Below, in pieces: positions 62,460-64,000 of a stretch of DNA of 64,000 bases. Position 1 is the stretch's first letter; every line of letters starts with the position of its first letter. The stretch comes from Oligella sp050920755. Its GTDB lineage: Bacteria > Pseudomonadota > Gammaproteobacteria > Burkholderiales > Burkholderiaceae_B. The stretch spans positions 1,860,001 through 1,924,000 of the forward strand of contig NZ_CP158480.1 of assembly GCF_050920755.1 (NCBI RefSeq), given 5' to 3'. Under the pieces are notes generated by a model, which made no database searches, was not told the DNA's origin, and saw only the letters and a program-made list of their open reading frames with translations. The translations under genes were made by a program, and so were the position numbers.

Positions 62460-63773
62460 CTACTGCGCCGCTGCTGCCGATTCAGTTTCTGCGCCCTGCT
62501 CAACCGGTTGCTCTGCCGGTGCTTCCGTAGCGGCTTCATCTGCAGCTGTTGTTTCAGCTGCCTGCTGTGCCGCCGCTTGTTCACCCGATTGCGCTTGTTG
62601 TGCTTGCTGGGCGGCGCCTTTAGGCTGTGGTCTTACTGTCTGACCTGCACGAATTTTAGTAAAGCCCTCGGTAATAACCTTATCACCGGACTGCACACCG
62701 CTTAATACCTGCGTACGACCGCTAAACTCCTGGCCCAACACGACGGGGCTGTCACGAACAACATTTTCGCCATCAACCAACATCACTTTACTACCACCCT
62801 CAGAAGTACGCTGAATGGCTTGATTAGGTACAAAAATCGCCTCATCCACCGAAGCACGCGCTAAGCGCACTTGCAGATACATACCCGGTAATAAGTAATG
62901 ATTAGGATTAGGGAAAGTGGCTCGTAATTGAACCTGACCGGTACCCGGATTAACCTTCACGCCGGTAAACAAGAGCTGACCCTTCTCAGAATAAAGGGTA
63001 CCGTCATCCAACAATAACTCAACCTCTGCCACACCGTCACCAAGGGTTTTGATCTTGCCCTCATTAATATCACGACGTAATTGGCTAAGCTCATTGACCG
63101 TCTGATTAAAATCGACGTAAACCATATCAAGCTGCTGCACCAGGGCTAAAGGACTGCCGCTTGTCTCGCTAACCAAAGCGCCCTCAGTCACCAAAGCCTG
63201 ACCGACAATACCGTCAATCGGCGATTCCACATTGGTGTAGCCTAATTGAATCTCAGCATTATTTAAAGCGGCTTTAGCCTGCTCAACGGAGGCATTAGCC
63301 AGACCGGCTTGGGCAATGGCATTATCATACTCTTGGCGACTAATCGCGGATGAACCCACCAAACCACGATAACGTTTGGCTAAAGCATTTGCACTTTGAG
63401 CACTGGCTTGGGCCTGCTTTAAGGCTGCAGCAGCCTGATTATATGCTGCCTGATAAGGCTTAGGATCAATTTTGAATAATAGCTGACCGGCCGTCACTTG
63501 ACCACCCTGCTCAAACTCAATGGATTCAATATTACCCGTCACACGCGCCAAAATCTGCGCATCTTTGAGCGCACTGACACGACCCGGTAAAGTGGTATAA
63601 AGCTTAGCGGATTCGGTTTTAGCCTCAACCACAGTCACCGCCATCGGTGGAGGTGCCTGCTGCTCTCCGGATTCCTGTGAGCAAGCGCTCAACGTCAATA
63701 AGGCAGTGCAGCTTAATGCCATCATAAGGCTACGTGTGGCAGCTTGATTTTTCTTCATGGATGACCTATTCAA
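62460..63773 (-). CDS. RND efflux periplasmic adaptor lipoprotein (AcrA/MexA type)
   Basis: 437 residues. Lipobox LTLSAC (C31), hairpin of two coiled-coil helices (YQAAYNQAAAALKQAQASAQSANALA-type), lipoyl domain (RVTGNIESIEFEQGGQVTAGQLLFKID), and a long Ala/Gln/Glu-rich C-tail. A start at residue 6 (MKKNQAATRS) may be used. First gene of the operon. No TetR-type repressor is inside the window. Confidence 0.94.
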   Translation of the reverse strand: MNRSSMKKNQAATRSLMMALSCTALLTLSACSQESGEQQAPPPMAVTVVEAKTESAKLYTTLPGRVSALKDAQILARVTGNIESIEFEQGGQVTAGQLLFKIDPKPYQAAYNQAAAALKQAQASAQSANALAKRYRGLVGSSAISRQEYDNAIAQAGLANASVEQAKAALNNAEIQLGYTNVESPIDGIVGQALVTEGALVSETSGSPLALVQQLDMVYVDFNQTVNELSQLRRDINEGKIKTLGDGVAEVELLLDDGTLYSEKGQLLFTGVKVNPGTGQVQLRATFPNPNHYLLPGMYLQVRLARASVDEAIFVPNQAIQRTSEGGSKVMLVDGENVVRDSPVVLGQEFSGRTQVLSGVQSGDKVITEGFTKIRAGQTVRPQPKGAAQQAQQAQSGEQAAAQQAAETTAADEAATEAPAEQPVEQGAETESAAAAQ

Positions 63774-64000
63774 TATTTATAAGATCTCAGCTCGGCCAAA
63801 AAGGTCGCCGAGGCTGTATGCTGGGGATAATAATTAAAAAATGAGATGAGACGCAGCGCTTAGATTTTAAAACAACACTCAATTCAATCCTAAAAGCCAA
63901 GAATTCGTCTCATTTATCATTTACAGCTATTTTATGAAACTTTTATGCTTACATGCTCGATTAATCAAGCTAATACAGCAAAAAAGCATTATAGCTTAAA
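63774..64000 (-). promoter_or_regulatory. Leader region of the RND operon
   Basis: CTCGGC (63791-63796) and GCCGAG (63807-63812) form a hairpin about 20 bases upstream of the adaptor gene. GAGACG (near 63848) and CGTCTC (near 63908), each next to ATGAG/CTCAT-like sequence, form a longer spaced inverted repeat. These may be operator half-sites or leader structure. No promoter boxes assigned. Confidence 0.4.

Overview
The window is a chromosome segment from a low-to-moderate GC Gammaproteobacterium. Evidence for this is the potFGHI gene order, a Kdo kinase (KdkA), DjlA, an Mla/Pqi-type MCE lipid transporter, the long Pseudomonas/Acinetobacter form of isocitrate lyase, and an alaC-hom-thrC operon. 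A Cardiobacteriales-like or Moraxellaceae-like lineage would fit, but the genus cannot be fixed from this sequence alone.

Layout. 1-7.3 kb: copper-exporting P-type ATPase, tRNA-Arg(ACG), and the two glyoxylate-shunt enzymes aceA and glcB, with palindromic candidate operators before aceA. 7.3-17.45 kb: an AT-rich accessory island full of insertion sequences. It holds a nested IS stack (Rpn remnant cut by an IS5-type element, that cut by an IS3 element, that interrupted by an intact IS407-group element). It also holds a second pair of IS407-group elements that appear to have deleted neighbouring DNA and left only the end of an M23 peptidase. Between them lie unfamiliar small genes, notably a membrane-anchored RecB/Cas4-like nuclease overlapping a multi-pass membrane protein. 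Duplicated DnaA-box modules sit at its right edge.

17.45-31.5 kb, nearly all minus strand: a Fur-box-controlled iron-chelate ABC importer, phoU, an ArsC/Spx-like gene with rpiA, the potFGHI polyamine importer, kdkA, a TSUP permease, radA and alr. 31.7-48.4 kb: a squalene/phytoene-synthase-like protein, a flavin reductase, alaC-hom-thrC, an Mth938-domain protein, bcp, a PIN-PhoH ATPase, a bile-acid:sodium-symporter-like protein, a YpfH-like protein lacking its nucleophile, yqeY, dinB, two small unknowns, djlA, a HelD-like helicase, and a secreted MQQP-repeat protein.

48.6-64 kb: a small lipoprotein, a four-gene MCE lipid-transport operon, a frameshifted orphan higA-like antitoxin, and an IS1634-family element flanked by an exact 210-bp direct repeat. 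These are followed by a branched-chain amino-acid binding protein, a nitroreductase, pdxJ, and a complete RND efflux operon (adaptor, pump, outer-membrane channel).

The main metabolic themes are acetate use (glyoxylate shunt), threonine/alanine synthesis, polyamine and iron uptake, envelope lipid transport and drug/metal export. The most distinctive features are the 210-bp IS1634 target duplication, the nested and deletion-forming IS history, and the uncharacterised nuclease plus membrane-protein pair.
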